A stretch of 36,287 nt of DNA from Hyphococcus sp. (GTDB lineage: Bacteria; Pseudomonadota; Alphaproteobacteria; Caulobacterales; Parvularculaceae), in contig JAJFFY010000001.1 in the NCBI GenBank assembly GCA_021776415.1, positions 1 through 36,287 of the forward strand, read 5' to 3'. Below, piece by piece: positions 1-7,626 of this stretch; the stretch's first letter is position 1, and every line of letters starts with the position of its first letter. The notes below the pieces were generated by a model. The model was not told the DNA's origin. It saw nothing but the letters and a program-made list of their open reading frames with translations, and did not search any database. A program made the position numbers and the translations under genes.

Positions 1-675
1 GATCATGTCATTGTTGAGGACCGCCTTGATCCGCCACCCCTCTTCCAACGCATGCGCTGCAACGATTTTGCCGCCAAACAGGCCCTGCTCTTCCCCGGAA
101 AGACCCATATAAACGATTGAGCCTGGAAACTTATGCTGTGATAGAACGCGCGCCGCCTCAAGCACGCCCGCCATACCGCTGGCGTTATCATTGGCGCCCG
201 GACTATCGGACGTTCCATCCAGCGGGTCGGTGACGCGACTGTCAATATCGCCTGACATCACAACCATCCGATCCGGATCACGCCGGCCGCGCTGAATGGC
301 GACCACGCTGACAACTTCCGTTGGGTTTGGAATACGCGTCTCGCCGCTAATCGTGTCGGAGACATACGTCACATCCAGACAGCCGCCGCATTCTTTCGAA
401 ATTTTTTCAAACTCATCATATATCCAGCGGCGGGCGGCGCCGATGCCGCGCGTATCGCTCATCGTATCAGAAAGCGTGTGGCGCGTTCCGAAACTAACAA
501 GCTTGCGAATGTCTGTTTCAATTCGATCCGGCGATGTGTCTGTAACAAGCTCATGCAGAAGCGCTATATCGGCCATGCCGGGTTCATCGCTTCTTTGGGC
601 ATGCGCACTGCCCGGCGCTGCTAACAGAAGGCCGGCGCCCAAAGCCGTCGCTGTAAGCCCAATTATTTTATCCAT
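1..675 (-). CDS. M28 family metallopeptidase, secreted (C-terminus outside window)
   Basis: Only the first 225 residues are present; the frame is still open at base 1. The start is ATG at 675, with a GGGAGGG ribosome site about 6 bases upstream. Residues 1-26 form a signal peptide ending in AHA, so the enzyme is predicted to be exported. The zinc aminopeptidase core follows: SGDIDSR (141-147), DSPGANDNASG (157-167), SGEEQGL (193-199) and LNNDMI (220-225). In M28 enzymes these supply the two-zinc site and the general-base Glu. The usual first motif is GxHxDS with His as a zinc ligand; here Asp143 takes that place, which may alter metal binding or mark a subfamily. A second, unrelated-looking M28 gene lies at 18866-20932. 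Family assignment is firm; the substrate is unknown. Confidence 0.88.
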   Translation of the reverse strand, partial: MDKIIGLTATALGAGLLLAAPGSAHAQRSDEPGMADIALLHELVTDTSPDRIETDIRKLVSFGTRHTLSDTMSDTRGIGAARRWIYDEFEKISKECGGCLDVTYVSDTISGETRIPNPTEVVSVVAIQRGRRDPDRMVVMSGDIDSRVTDPLDGTSDSPGANDNASGMAGVLEAARVLSQHKFPGSIVYMGLSGEEQGLFGGKIVAAHALEEGWRIKAVLNNDMI

Positions 676-737
676 TTACGCCCTCCCGGTGTTATGAATT
701 CGTTTCCTCGATCTATATTACTTGCGAATAACCAATG

Positions 738-1589
738 CTATCGCTCGCGCGCCTTTTTATAAACGCCGAGAATGTTCAGGGACGACGAGAAAAAGCTCAA
801 CTCTTCGAGCGCCAGGCGCACGGGCTTATCTTGCGGGTGGCCTTCGATATCAGCGTAGAACATGGTCGCGTTGAACGAGCCGCCCTGCTGATAGCTTTCG
901 AGCTTGGTCATGTTGACATTGTTGGTGGCAAAACCGCCCATCGCTTTATAAAGCGCGGCGGGAATATTGCGCACCTGAAAGACGAAGCTGGTGACCACCG
1001 GACCGCCGCCCTGCGCCGCATCATCGGGCGCTGCCGCCATTTCTAAAAACCGTGTGGTGTTGTGGTTTGCATCTTCGATATTTTCCGCAAGCACATTGAG
1101 ATGGTAATGTTTGGCGGCGTGTTCCGAAGCGACCACCGCTTCATCATCGCCGCCGCTTTGCGCGAGCCGGCGCGCCGCGCCAGCGGTGTCGCCGGCAATT
1201 TCGGCGCGCAACCCATGCTCTTTGATGAACCGCCGGCATTGGCCGAGCGCCATGGCGTGGCTGCGGACGGTTTTAACGTCCTCTAGCTTCACCCCCGGCC
1301 GCGCCATCAGATGGTGCTCAATCGGCAGGAAATGTTCGCCGACAATGTGCAGCCCGGCTTCGGGGAGCAAATGGTGAATGTCGGCGACCCGGCCGGCAAG
1401 CGAGTTTTCAATCGGCAGCATCGCCTTTTCGGCGCGGCCGGACCGCACCGCCTCAAAAGCATCCTCAAAGGTCGGGCAGGCGAGCGGCGTCAGCTCTGGC
1501 GCGTAGCGCATGCAGGCAAGTTCTGAAAATGCCCCCGGCTCACCTTGGAAGGCGATATGGCGGGGCTCTGCGTCGGTTTTGTCGGTCAT
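738..1589 (-). CDS. pheA: Prephenate dehydratase
   Basis: The 283-aa enzyme converts prephenate to phenylpyruvate in phenylalanine synthesis. The catalytic domain opens with IAFQGEPGAFSE and carries the LPIENSLAGRV stretch typical of the family. A C-terminal ACT domain (about residues 190-280, including the SFVFQVRNIPAALYKAMGGF segment and the ESYQQGG segment) normally binds phenylalanine for feedback inhibition. The frame stays open upstream to a TTG at 1664, which would add 25 residues. I chose ATG 1589 because family members begin just before the IAFQG segment and the extra stretch contains a run of T. The ribosome site is weak at either start. It is divergent from the cytochrome c gene at 1794, an arrangement familiar in alphaproteobacteria. 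This is a monofunctional dehydratase with no chorismate mutase domain. Confidence 0.95.
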   Translation of the reverse strand: MTDKTDAEPRHIAFQGEPGAFSELACMRYAPELTPLACPTFEDAFEAVRSGRAEKAMLPIENSLAGRVADIHHLLPEAGLHIVGEHFLPIEHHLMARPGVKLEDVKTVRSHAMALGQCRRFIKEHGLRAEIAGDTAGAARRLAQSGGDDEAVVASEHAAKHYHLNVLAENIEDANHNTTRFLEMAAAPDDAAQGGGPVVTSFVFQVRNIPAALYKAMGGFATNNVNMTKLESYQQGGSFNATMFYADIEGHPQDKPVRLALEELSFFSSSLNILGVYKKARER

Positions 1590-1757
1590 AGAGATCACTT
1601 CGTCAAAAAAACAGCTCTCATGCAAAAATCGCACGATTTCGCGCGCGTCAGCATCTAGCGGCAAATCCCCCGCGTGAATAGGCCGCGCCCTGCCGATAAC
1701 GGCGTCAATTGCGCAACTGCGGGAAGCTCGCTAGAACCCCGCCAATTCTGATATTAC

Positions 1758-1780
1758 CGCCCCCGAACGGGGGCGATTTT
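1758..1780 (+). promoter_or_regulatory. GC-rich hairpin with T4 tail in cytochrome c leader
   Basis: A perfect 7-bp stem (CGCCCCC / GGGGGCG, loop GAAC) at 1758-1775 is followed by TTTT and ends 18 bases before the ATG at 1794. It has the shape of a small intrinsic terminator or attenuator, or could mask the ribosome site. No function can be proven from sequence alone. Confidence 0.4.
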
Positions 1781-1793
1781 CCAAGGCGCAGTT

Positions 1794-2468
1794 ATGGCGG
1801 ATAATTCCAACAAAGATCCAATGCTCGGCAATAAAATCGTGGGAGCGCTCTTGGCTGCAGCCCTGTTGGTGTTTGGCCTGCCGCAATTAACCGCGGTGAT
1901 GTTTGGCGGCGGCGAAGGCCATGGCGGCGGCGAGGCCAAGGAGCTGCATCTGGCTTATTGCTGTGTTGAGCTCGAAACCAGTACGGCTGCGGTAGAAAAA
2001 GAAGCGCCGCCGGACCTTGCTACATTGCTCGCCAATGCCAGCGCCGCTGGCGGTGGACGTCGCGCAGCTTTGTGCAAATCCTGCCACACGCTGGAAGAAG
2101 GCGGCGCCCAGCAAGCCGGCCCTAATCTGTGGAATATTGTCGGCCGGCCGGTCGCCAGCGTTGACGGGTTTAACTATACCTCCGCCCTACAGGCGGCGGG
2201 CAGCGCGTGGACCTATGATCGCCTCGACCAATATCTCAAAAATTCGCAAGGCTTTATTCCCGGCACTGCTATGACGCAGCGCATTGCCAAAGACGATCAG
2301 CGCGCCGACATCCTCGCTTATCTCGGATCGCTATCGGCAAGCCCGGTCGCCTTTCCAGTCCCGGTTGTGGTTGAACCCGAGGTTGTTGAAGAGGCCGCCG
2401 AAGAAGCAGCTGAAAATATTGGCGAAGAAGCCGGTGATGCTGTCGAAGAAGCACCGGGCGAGCACTAG
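1794..2468 (+). CDS. cycM: Membrane-anchored c-type cytochrome (CycM/c552-like)
   Basis: This 224-aa protein has an uncleaved N-terminal membrane anchor (residues 14-37) and one haem site, C94-K-S-C97-H98. The likely sixth ligand is Met160 in PGTAM. The sequence between these (AGPNLWNIVGRP, then GFNYTSAL) is typical of the soluble cytochrome c2 fold that alphaproteobacteria tether to the membrane to carry electrons from the bc1 complex to terminal oxidase. A CC pair at 56-57 lies between anchor and haem domain, and residues from about 193 form an acidic Glu/Val/Ala tail. It is divergent from pheA. The assignment as a CycM-type cytochrome is based on architecture; the exact electron partner is inferred. 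Confidence 0.9.
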   Translation: MADNSNKDPMLGNKIVGALLAAALLVFGLPQLTAVMFGGGEGHGGGEAKELHLAYCCVELETSTAAVEKEAPPDLATLLANASAAGGGRRAALCKSCHTLEEGGAQQAGPNLWNIVGRPVASVDGFNYTSALQAAGSAWTYDRLDQYLKNSQGFIPGTAMTQRIAKDDQRADILAYLGSLSASPVAFPVPVVVEPEVVEEAAEEAAENIGEEAGDAVEEAPGEH

Positions 2469-2470
2469 AT

Positions 2471-2500
2471 CGTCGGGCGATTAAAGGAAATCACCCGACG
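2471..2500. terminator. Hairpin after cytochrome c gene
   Basis: A 12-bp stem with one C-A mismatch (CGTCGGGCGATT / AATCACCCGACG, 6-base loop) starts 2 bases after the cytochrome stop codon. No T run follows, so it may be a transcript-stabilising hairpin. It abuts the repeat at 2501-2569. Confidence 0.45.
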
Positions 2501-2569
2501 CTCTAGATTCTTTGTTACGCGCCGGATTTTGCGAAAAACCGGTGTCCACTTTTTCGCCCGGCGCTCTAG
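2501..2569. repeat. Intergenic palindromic repeat, copy 1
   Basis: The element is bounded by CTCTAGATTCTTT on the left and GCTCTAG on the right. It contains an internal hairpin with stem GCGAAAAA / TTTTTCGC and loop CCGGTGTCCAC. A second copy sits at 9818-9882 with the same edges but a different, still fully paired stem. Both copies lie directly behind the 3' end of a coding gene. Similar TCTAGA-bounded intergenic elements are scattered through alphaproteobacterial genomes. Confidence 0.7.
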
Positions 2570-2575
2570 CAACTA

Positions 2576-2899
2576 TCAGCGCAGCTTTACCGCCGTGCCA
2601 TTACACGAGACCATCAACATCGCGCCTTTTTGAGTGTCGATAGCTTCGTAATCGATATCAACGCCAACCACCGCATCGGCGCCGAGCGCTTGGGCCTCAG
2701 TCTCCATATCAGCCATTGCGTGATCGCGGGCCTCGCGCAGCGCCTTTTGGTAACCTTGCGACCGGCCGCCCAGAATATCGGTGATCCCGGCGAAAAGATC
2801 GCGAAAAATATTAACGCCTAAGATCGCCTCGCCGGCGACGACGCCAAAACTTGCCGTCGCCTCGCGGCCCGGCGGCGTATCGGTTGTTGAAATCAGCAT
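2576..2899 (-). CDS. ybjQ: YbjQ/UPF0145 family protein
   Basis: The 107-aa protein matches the YbjQ (UPF0145, heavy-metal-binding-domain-like) family along its whole length. Recognisable elements are the start [13 protein letters not shown], the [21 protein letters not shown] stretch, the GGRSQGYQ motif, the [15 protein letters not shown] strand and a final strand ending in GTAVKLR. Family members assemble as small beta-rich oligomers of uncertain function. The start is ATG 2899 with GGAGGG about 7 bases upstream. It lies downstream of the two-gene unit at 2962-4655 on the same strand, 62 bases away, and could be co-transcribed, but its own strong ribosome site and the gap leave that open. 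Confidence 0.9.
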   Translation of the reverse strand: MLISTTDTPPGREATASFGVVAGEAILGVNIFRDLFAGITDILGGRSQGYQKALREARDHAMADMETEAQALGADAVVGVDIDYEAIDTQKGAMLMVSCNGTAVKLR

Positions 2900-2961
2900 G
2901 AAGACCCTCCGTGTTGCTATGAAAACATGGGAGGCGCCGGCGCAGGGTCAATACTCGCCGT

Positions 2962-3369
2962 TTAAAATATTCCGAAGCGCTTTTTCTTATGTTTTTTCAA
3001 AGCGGCCTTGCCGGCGTCGGATGTCAGGAATGTCTCATAGTTGAGATCGCTGCGCTCAATGCGCATGGTCGTCGCATGCATGCCCTGGAACAGATCATCG
3101 CCCGCGCGGGTCGCGGCCGCTTCGCTTTGGGGCGATGGCTCGGTTTGTTTGCGCCGGCCGAATTTCTTATTCTTGGCGGCAAGGTCAGCGCGCAGCGTAT
3201 CGAAGGCGCGCGCTGCCGGACCTTCATAGGCCTCGGGCAGAAACTGGCTGTCGTCCGGCGCATAGTCAGCGCGATGCGGGACGATGATGCCCTCAACGCC
3301 CTTGCCGGTGAGGTTACGGGTCGTGACTTCAGCAAAACCCGACCAGATCTGTTTTAATCGTTCCGCCAT
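2962..3369 (-). CDS. Conserved-looking protein of unknown function, partner of the Ntn-hydrolase-like gene
   Basis: I do not recognise this 135-aa protein. The ATG at 3369 lies 2 bases after the stop of the upstream gene and has GGAG about 10 bases upstream (inside the upstream gene's end), so the two are probably translated together. It has no signal peptide or membrane segment and is likely cytoplasmic. The first 45 residues include GVEGIIVPHRADYAPDD; a basic, low-complexity linker follows (KNKKFGRRKQTEPSPQS); the C-terminus is strongly basic and ends in KKHKKKRFGIF. A basic-to-hydrophobic tail of this kind could dock on another protein, as the C-terminal tails of HslU and proteasome activators do, but that is only an inference from its position next to a proteasome-like gene. 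Confidence 0.75.
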   Translation of the reverse strand: MAERLKQIWSGFAEVTTRNLTGKGVEGIIVPHRADYAPDDSQFLPEAYEGPAARAFDTLRADLAAKNKKFGRRKQTEPSPQSEAAATRAGDDLFQGMHATTMRIERSDLNYETFLTSDAGKAALKKHKKKRFGIF

Positions 3370-3371
3370 CT

Positions 3372-4655
3372 CTAAAGCTCCGGCTTTTCGCGTTTCCATT
3401 CCAGCCCGCCATTGCGGGTGATCACCGCAACATCAATCGGCCCGCCAACTGTCTCGATCGAATGCATGACTTTTTGCTGGAACGAATTTAATTTGATCAG
3501 CGAGGCTGCGGTCTCGCCAAGTTCTTTTTTCGGCAGCGAATTGATCGCCCGCAAAATTGGCCGTGTGTGCACCGCATACTGATAATTATCCACCGAACGG
3601 AAAAATTCCTGTAGCGCGTGGCCGAGATTGTTCTGGCTGTAATCTTTAAATATCGCGTCGCGCTGAGCGTCGGTGAGGTTCGGCGTGCGGCTGACAATGT
3701 CGGTCACCAGCCCGGTCGAAAGCTTGAGCGTCTCGCTATAGATGAACATCCGCAGATATTCGTCCATGCCGGTCAGGAACGTGCGGATCATCCGGTCTTG
3801 GGCGAAAGGCTGAAACACCGGACCACTATCAGCGTTGATGCTCGCCTCACGGTCGCGTTTGCGCTTTAAGATGCCAAGAATGACGCTGGAGGTAAGATAG
3901 GACCGCATCGACGGGAATTTCTCGCGGGCGCCGAAACCGGCGAACACAACGCCGGTATAGTGTTCAAAAAACGCATCCTTAGTGACCGCAAAGACCGCAA
4001 TCTCGCGCAGCTTAGCACAGGTCGCCTCGGAAATGTTGAGCCCTGAATATTCGTTTTTCAACGACCCGGTAAGGCTGCCAATCAGCTGGTCGATCTCGCC
4101 GCCATAGCGCCGGCGCACCTGCTCGTCCATGCCGCGCGGGAAACACGGCAGCTCGCCGCGCCGGGTATCATCGGGATAACGCTGATAATCCGCATGGATG
4201 TGGCCGACGACAAATTCAAATATCGAGCTCAAATGATCGCGCAGATGCCCCGATTGCGCATCCTTGAACTTGTGCACCTGATGGTCAAACTCTTCAGCGA
4301 TAACGGTATAGACCACCGCCACAACTTTGAAGAATTCAGTATCCTGATGGTCTGCCGGGAAGAGATCCGGATTGCCGGAAAGAAATTCCATGAAATCGTC
4401 AGCATAGGCGGCGACGGTCTCCAGCGAGCGCCCGCGCGCCTGTTCGCGGTAAAGAGAGATTACCGTCTCCCACGGCGTCGACATGATTTCGGCGTTATTA
4501 TAAATCATCACCGCGATCGGCTGACCGTCGACCAGCGGGAACAGCTTGTCCACCGACTGGTAGGTCTTCAGATAGCGGTCACCAGAAATGGTGACGGCGC
4601 TGTCTGCAGCCATCGCCACCGCCTGGCGGTTCATCAACACGACTTCGGATGTCAT
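3372..4655 (-). CDS. Putative proteasome-like (Ntn hydrolase) protein, 427 aa
   Basis: The start is ATG 4655, preceded by GAGGGG; an open frame continues upstream to 4742 but lacks these merits. After Met removal the protein begins with Thr (T1-S-E-V-V-L), reaches AADSAVT with Asp17, and then SVDKLFPL with Lys36, followed by GQPIAVMIYNNAE. This matches the proteasome beta pattern of Thr1, Asp17 in AADSxxT, and a Lys near 33 before a strand. The C-terminal part, SFQQKVMHSIETVGGP followed by IDVAVITRNGG, also looks like the closing helix and strand of that fold. Between them is a long mostly helical insert (about residues 75-260). I therefore infer an N-terminal-Thr amidohydrolase or protease, much longer than HslV (about 180 aa). 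I recall similar uncharacterised proteins in other bacteria, but no described function. It is linked to the 135-aa gene at 2962. Confidence 0.72.
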   Translation of the reverse strand: MTSEVVLMNRQAVAMAADSAVTISGDRYLKTYQSVDKLFPLVDGQPIAVMIYNNAEIMSTPWETVISLYREQARGRSLETVAAYADDFMEFLSGNPDLFPADHQDTEFFKVVAVVYTVIAEEFDHQVHKFKDAQSGHLRDHLSSIFEFVVGHIHADYQRYPDDTRRGELPCFPRGMDEQVRRRYGGEIDQLIGSLTGSLKNEYSGLNISEATCAKLREIAVFAVTKDAFFEHYTGVVFAGFGAREKFPSMRSYLTSSVILGILKRKRDREASINADSGPVFQPFAQDRMIRTFLTGMDEYLRMFIYSETLKLSTGLVTDIVSRTPNLTDAQRDAIFKDYSQNNLGHALQEFFRSVDNYQYAVHTRPILRAINSLPKKELGETAASLIKLNSFQQKVMHSIETVGGPIDVAVITRNGGLEWKREKPEL

Positions 4656-4889
4656 CGACCCCTCACGACTTCCCCAGTTTGAGGCCGCCCCGGCATGTGA
4701 CCGCCAAAGGACCCCAACAGCGCAACCCATGCGCCCCAGCAACTAAATACGCCGGCAACCCGGCGGTGTCGGCAACCCGACCTTAAAAAATGATGTTAGC
4801 GGCAAAACCGGCCCAAGGGAACAATCTGTTAACCAGCCCCAAAACCGCCAAATCACCATAAATCCGGGCATATTCAAGGCCCTAAAGGG

Positions 4890-4904
4890 TTACCGAGAAA
4901 TTAA
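4890..4904. promoter_or_regulatory. Candidate CtrA box
   Basis: TTAC-CGAGAAA-TTAA (followed by C) differs by one base from the alphaproteobacterial CtrA consensus TTAA-N7-TTAAC. It is 86 bases upstream of the 45-aa peptide gene at 4990. The surrounding 4743-4989 region is AT-rich, gene-free and shared with the divergent gene starting at 4655, so either could be the target. Confidence 0.3.
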
Positions 4905-4989
4905 CTAACCCCTTCTAAAAATTAGGAAAAATTTTAACCCCCATCGCCGATCCTCCTTACAAGGCCGTAACAATTGCCGGGAGGGAATT

Positions 4990-5127
4990 ATGGGCGCGAT
5001 CAGTTTTGTCGAAAGCTTCAGCCTCGTAGAGGTCGTCATCCTCAGCTTTATCGCCATGAATTTCGGCCTGTCCGGGTTCTATTTCATCCACCGCGGCGTG
5101 AAGAAAGCGGCCGCCAAAGCCGAATAA
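4990..5127 (+). CDS. Small membrane protein, 45 aa
   Basis: This gene is short but well formed: GGGAGGG lies 4 bases before ATG 4990, and the frame ends at TAA 5125-5127. The peptide begins MGAISFVESFSLVEVV, has one hydrophobic stretch (about residues 12-33, containing ILSFIAMNFGLSGFY), and ends in a basic tail HRGVKKAAAKAE. That predicts a single-span inner-membrane peptide with the positive end in the cytoplasm. It stands alone between divergent and convergent genes and has a gene-free AT-rich leader of about 250 bases, which suggests dedicated regulation. I do not know the family. A TTAC-N7-TTAA box upstream hints at cell-cycle control. Confidence 0.7.
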   Translation: MGAISFVESFSLVEVVILSFIAMNFGLSGFYFIHRGVKKAAAKAE

Positions 5128-5235
5128 TCACAGACCCATGAAGAGGCCTTAAACGCGCGACCGCGCGTCGGCCGGTCAGGCCGCCCCGTCGGAGGCGGCG
5201 CGAAGCGCATCGCCGCGAGACAGAAGATGACGGGC

Positions 5236-5970
5236 CTATTCGATTTCGAACGTCACAGTAATTTCACGCTGAATTTTCAGTGGCGCCGGTGTGATGTTCA
5301 ACTCATTTTTTGGTGATATCCGCGACCCTGTAACAACAATCACATCCGAGTCTTCAGATAAACCGCCGTAAAAAATTTCTTCGTCCCCATATTCTTTCAT
5401 CTGGATTTTTAGTACGCCCACCAAGACCGTGCCCGCCATCTCCGCAAGGCGTTCGGCTTTATCTTTGGCATTTTCAAAAGCTCTTTCTTGCGCCGCATCA
5501 TACACCTTTGAAAGGTCGCGAATAAAATACTCGTCAAGGTAAACTTCGGCGACGCCTAGGTCAGATAACAATGATAGAGCATTTCCCGCCTCTTCCGCTG
5601 GGGAGCCTTCCACCTCAATTTCAATCTCCGCCAAATATCCGGTAACCGGGCATGCATCATCATTATATCGCTCGCTCCGGCACTGCCTATCATAAACAGG
5701 CTCAAGCCGCATTTCTGAAGGGTCCAGCTCCGACTTCTCTAGCCCCTCCAATTTTGGAAGTTCTGAAGTCACGCGATCAAGTTTTGCCGAAATAGATTTG
5801 ATGACTTCATCGCGGGTCTTTCCCCGCGCACGCAGCTCTGTATTCAGCCGGAAGGAATCGGGAACGACTTTGAGTGTCGCCTCGCTACGTACAACAATCT
5901 GCTTTCGCGGCGTTTCCGGCAGGCAGCCAAATAAAAGTATCGCGAGCGGCAATAGAGCCAGGTGTTTCAT
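5236..5970 (-). CDS. SIMPL (DUF541) domain lipoprotein
   Basis: The 244-aa product starts at ATG 5970 with GGAGGGA about 6 bases upstream. The lipobox LLFGC places the lipidated Cys at 16. The rest is a SIMPL/DUF541 domain: an early strand VVRSEATLKVVPD, a central DLGVAEVYLDEYFIRDLSKVY region, then AFENAKDKAERLAEMAG, a segment present in nearly all SIMPL proteins, and a final strand TVTFEIE. SIMPL proteins are periplasmic or outer-membrane associated and include oxidative-stress and immune-signalling proteins, but their molecular role is poorly defined. It is transcribed alone, downstream of selO on the same strand. Confidence 0.87.
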   Translation of the reverse strand: MKHLALLPLAILLFGCLPETPRKQIVVRSEATLKVVPDSFRLNTELRARGKTRDEVIKSISAKLDRVTSELPKLEGLEKSELDPSEMRLEPVYDRQCRSERYNDDACPVTGYLAEIEIEVEGSPAEEAGNALSLLSDLGVAEVYLDEYFIRDLSKVYDAAQERAFENAKDKAERLAEMAGTVLVGVLKIQMKEYGDEEIFYGGLSEDSDVIVVTGSRISPKNELNITPAPLKIQREITVTFEIE

Positions 5971-6006
5971 AACATTCCCTCCGTCTGTGTCGGCAATGGT
6001 GAGATT

Positions 6007-7461
6007 TTAATCTTGTCTTGGCAAGGCGCAATATTGTGAGGCCTCAAAACCATAGGCCTCGCGCATGGCGGCGATGGCGCTGAGTTTTTCTTCGAACGCT
6101 GACCAGTCATCGCCCTCAGCGATCGCCGCCCAGATGGCTTCGACCTCATCGATCAGCATGGTGGTTGGGGTTTTGCCTTGGAAATAGGCGTGGGAGAGCC
6201 GGTCCGCGCCTACCGGCTTAACGGCTGTCAGCTTTTCCCTAACTGCGGCAAACTTTTCATCCTGATAAATCGCCGCCATCGGGCTTTGCGCCGCGCGCTC
6301 GGCGTCAGCGCAGAACCAGTCAAAAAATATCTGCTCAAACCCAACGCCGGTCTCGTTCATCCAGCGCAAGAGCGCCACCACCAGCGTGAAGTCGTCCGCG
6401 TCGCTGCGCTCAATCCCCAGCCGCCGGAAAAACGCCGCCGCCATGGCTTCCTCATAAGCGTCGCCAAAACTCTGCAACGCATCATTGAGCGCATCATGGC
6501 CGGCAAGCCGCGCGAATGCGCCGCCGAGCTGCGCCAGGTTCCAGGCGCAAGCCTCAGCCTGGCGGCCAAACGCGTAGAGCCCGGCCTCATCGAAATAGGC
6601 GGCAGTAAAATTCGGGTCCGCATTGGGTGCAAAACGCCATGGCCCGTAGTCGAAGCTTTCACCGGTGACATTTAAATTGTCGGTATTGAGAACACCGTGG
6701 ACAAACCCCGCCGCCATCCACTGCGCGGCAAGGCGCGCGGTGCGGGCGATAACCCCGCGATAAAACGCGACGATTTTGTCTTCGCCGGTCTTGGTCTCAA
6801 GCGCCGGATAGAAATGGCGCACACAATAATCAACCAGATCGCTGATCGCCGTCTCGTTTTTCTCATAGGCTAAGCGCTGGAACACGCCGAACCGCACATG
6901 CGAATGGGACAGCCGCACCAACACCGAAGAGCGCGCCGGCGACGGCTCGTCATTGCGATAAAGATTCTCGCCGGTCTCGATCAGGGAAAAACTTTTCGAC
7001 GTATAAACGCCAAGCGCTTCGAGCATTTCAGTCGCGAGCACTTCGCGCACCCCACCCTTCAGGGTCAGCCGACCATCGCCGAACCGCGAATAAGGCGTCT
7101 GGCCGGAACCTTTCGTGCCAAGATCAAGAAGCCGGCCCTCGCCGTCTCGAAGCTGCGCAAACAAGAACCCGCGCCCGTCGCCAATGTCTGCGTTATAGGT
7201 GCGAAATTGATGGCCGTGATAACGCACCGCTAAGGGCTGCTGGAAATTATCCGGCAGCGGCGCGAACCGCCCGAAATGATCGGCCCACCCACCGTCGCTG
7301 AGATCGCCAAGCCCGACTTTTTCCGCCCAGCACTGATTGCGATAGCGGATGACATGTTTCGGGAACGCCGCCGCCTCCACCGCATCATAAAACGGCGCGC
7401 CAGCTTCATCGCCGAGCGCTTCATAGGCCCGCGCAGGCTTATAACCGGAGAAATCGCTCAT
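6007..7461 (-). CDS. selO: Protein adenylyltransferase SelO (YdiU family)
   Basis: The 484-aa protein is a full-length SelO pseudokinase, close to the roughly 480 aa of E. coli YdiU. SelO transfers AMP from ATP to Ser/Thr/Tyr of target proteins and is linked to redox stress. Visible family motifs are AVRYHGHQF, ADIGDGRGFLFAQLRD, DLGTKGSGQTPYSR, GDGRLTLKGGVREVLATEML, and the metal-site segment GVLNTDN followed by DYGPWRF. The start chosen is ATG 7461 (MSDFSGYKP), where family similarity begins; an open frame runs 41 residues further but with Lys/Arg-rich sequence unlike the family. There is no selenocysteine near the C-terminus, as usual in bacteria. It is divergent from the threonine ammonia-lyase. 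Confidence 0.95.
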   Translation of the reverse strand: MSDFSGYKPARAYEALGDEAGAPFYDAVEAAAFPKHVIRYRNQCWAEKVGLGDLSDGGWADHFGRFAPLPDNFQQPLAVRYHGHQFRTYNADIGDGRGFLFAQLRDGEGRLLDLGTKGSGQTPYSRFGDGRLTLKGGVREVLATEMLEALGVYTSKSFSLIETGENLYRNDEPSPARSSVLVRLSHSHVRFGVFQRLAYEKNETAISDLVDYCVRHFYPALETKTGEDKIVAFYRGVIARTARLAAQWMAAGFVHGVLNTDNLNVTGESFDYGPWRFAPNADPNFTAAYFDEAGLYAFGRQAEACAWNLAQLGGAFARLAGHDALNDALQSFGDAYEEAMAAAFFRRLGIERSDADDFTLVVALLRWMNETGVGFEQIFFDWFCADAERAAQSPMAAIYQDEKFAAVREKLTAVKPVGADRLSHAYFQGKTPTTMLIDEVEAIWAAIAEGDDWSAFEEKLSAIAAMREAYGFEASQYCALPRQD

Positions 7462-7626
7462 AATCGCTTTTTCATCTGAACGTCGCTCATTTTTAAAACT
7501 TTTTGCGTGTTTATCGCGCTGGCTCCTCAAATTTTCGCCAGAACGGCTGATTTTTATGTTGCTTTGCACAATTGCATCGCGCAAGGAACCCTATCGCGCC
7601 TCTATGCGCAGGGATGAGATGTGGCC

